Shown: positions 5,671 through 6,738 of the stretch, piece by piece
Layout of the letters: the number at the start of each line of letters is the position of its first letter
How positions within the stretch are numbered: position 1 is the first letter of the stretch
NCBI GenBank assembly: GCA_937907435.1
Contig: CALCIA010000036.1
Coordinates: 1 to 6,738, forward strand
Direction: 5' to 3'
Length of the DNA stretch: 6,738 nucleotides
From: an uncultured Actinomycetes bacterium
GTDB taxonomy: Bacteria; Actinomycetota; Thermoleophilia; Solirubrobacterales; 70-9
Made by a program: the position numbers and the translations under genes
The notes under the pieces: generated by a model
Told to the model about the DNA's origin: nothing
The model's input: the letters and a program-made list of their open reading frames with translations, nothing else
Database searches by the model: none

Positions 5671-6626
5671 GTGAGGGTCGTCGTCATCGGGGGAACCAGA
5701 TTCGTCGGGCCGGCGGCCGTGGGTCGGCTGCTTGACGCAGGACATGAGGTCGCGGTGGCGCACAGCGGCGCGCACGAGCATCCGGCGGTCAAAGCGGTCG
5801 AGCATCTGCACGGTGACCGGGACGCCCTTCTCTCGCCCGGCGGCATGGTCGACAGATGGCGGCCCGAGGTGCTCGTCGACACGTTCCCCGGCGGCGCGAC
5901 CGCCGAGAAGGGCGGGCAGCTCGCCGGCTGTGCGACACGGACCGGAGCGCATGTGGTGGCGATCAGCTCGGCGGACGTCTACCAGCACGGGGTCGACTCC
6001 GGGGTCGCGGACGGCGGTGGGATGCTGGCGATGAGCGTCGATCCAATCCCCTTGCGCGAGGACGCGCGCCGCCGGGTCGGGCCGTATCCGGGCGGCAGCC
6101 CGGCGCACGACAACGTGGCGATGGAGGACGCTCTCATGCGGGCGGGCTGCCCGGCGACGATGCTGCGGCCGGGGGCCATCTACGGTCCCCACCCGACGAC
6201 CCGCGAGTGGACCTTGGTGCGCCGGATAGTCCTCGGCGACTACCACCTGCCGCTGCCCGACGGCGGCGTCCAGCTATCCACCGGGTCGCGGTGGACCGAC
6301 TCGCCCGTGCGATCCTCGCCGCCGCCGAGAGGCCCACGGACCAGCCGTGGGCCTGCAACGTCGTCGATCCGGTCGACCGGGACTACTCCGGGCTCGCCCG
6401 CCGGATCGCCGAGATCCTCGACTGGGAGTGGGAGCCCCGAAAGGTCCCCTTCGAAGACGCCGACCACCCATGGCAGACGGGCCACCCGGTCCTCGCCTCC
6501 GACCGTCGCCTGCGCGACACCCTCGGCGTCGGTCCCGACCAGCCCGACCCCGACGACGCACTGCGGGAAACGGTCGAGTGGCTATGGGAGCACCGCGAGG
6601 AGATCCTCGCCGGCGAGGCGAGGTAG
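5671..6626 (+). pseudogene. Atypical SDR / NAD-dependent epimerase, frameshifted near 6277
   Basis: An extended-SDR-type protein with an N-terminal Rossmann fold. The frame from GTG 5671 starts MRVVVIGGTRFVG, with the NAD(P)-binding GGTRFVG at 7-13, the SSADVY strand-end motif at 99-104 and LRPGAIYGP at 165-173. After about codon 202 (6276) homology moves to another frame, which reads HRVAVDRLARAILAA and ends at TAG 6624-6626. One missing base around 6276-6279 explains it: CTATCC would need to read CTATTCC, giving QLFHRVAVD. Repaired, the protein would be about 318 residues, normal for the family. Unrepaired, the first frame stays open to the window end. The Tyr/Lys active-site pair is absent: the site reads P144-A-H-D-N148. 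The substrate is unknown; similar proteins are annotated as epimerases or CSP41-like reductases. This is either a real pseudogene or a sequencing/assembly error. It is divergent from tlyA and has its own strong Shine-Dalgarno. Confidence 0.85.
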
Positions 6627-6654
6627 GCGGAGACGGTTGATTCGATGTGGCTCT

Positions 6655-6738
6655 CGGAGGCTGGCGCCCGGGAGGGTTCAGGGCCCGCAAGCTGTCGCCC
6701 GGGGAAGGTCGCGCCCCTCTCGCCACGGCCCGGGCAGG
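6655..6738 (+). repeat. Modular repeat downstream of the epimerase (right, inverted copy)
   Basis: This repeats the left-end element in opposite genomic orientation, but in the same orientation relative to its neighbouring gene, starting 29 bp after the stop codon. Three segments are identical to the complement of the left copy: CGGAGGCTGGCGCCCGG (6655-6671; left 116-100), GCAAGCTGTCGCCCGG (16 bp; left 60-41 area) and the 27-bp terminal block at 6712-6738 (left 30-4). It has one core ~30-bp unit where the left copy has two, so the copies differ by unit number as well as point changes. The window ends inside it. Confidence 0.8.

Noticed and set aside
5856..6626. 256-codon plus-strand frame as an independent gene
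   Set aside because: Only its C-terminal part (from about 6279) resembles a protein family, and that part continues the epimerase from 5671. The first 140 codons are an out-of-frame shadow.
1..6738. Terminal inverted repeats of a transposon or a circular contig overlap
   Set aside because: The interior is housekeeping genes with no transposase. An overlap of a circular molecule would give direct, not inverted, end repeats.

Overview
This 6.7-kb window is a piece of a high-GC chromosome, most likely from an actinobacterium. The reasons are very GC-rich codon third positions, GTG starts, and the gene order tlyA-nadK-(transporter)-recN, a housekeeping cluster known from Actinobacteria (in Mycobacterium tuberculosis tlyA, the NAD kinase gene and recN are adjacent). 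A deep lineage such as Thermoleophilia is my guess from general protein flavour; the sequence alone does not prove it.

Layout: positions 1-117 hold a modular repeat built from roughly 30-bp units. From 5104 down to 174, four genes run on the minus strand: tlyA (rRNA 2'-O-methyltransferase), nadK (NAD kinase, overlapping tlyA by 4 bp), a DHA2-type MFS efflux transporter, and recN (DNA repair ATPase). Gaps are 30 bp or less, so they probably form one operon. Positions 5105-5670 are a much less GC-rich intergenic region. It holds several hairpins, a perfect CRP/FNR-type palindrome, a strong plus-strand rho-independent terminator with no gene in front of it, and a second operator-like palindrome. 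Positions 5671-6626 on the plus strand encode an atypical SDR/NAD-dependent epimerase whose reading frame is broken once by an apparent single-base loss near 6277. Positions 6655-6738 hold an inverted copy of the left-end repeat.

The most unusual features are: (1) the same modular repeat sits just downstream of both outward-facing terminal genes, in the same orientation relative to transcription, and the window stops inside both copies; (2) the intergenic region looks like a short, possibly CRP-regulated non-coding transcription unit or leader RNA; (3) the epimerase lacks the canonical Tyr/Lys catalytic pair and carries a frameshift. The minus-strand operon itself is ordinary housekeeping, apart from the efflux pump placed between nadK and recN.
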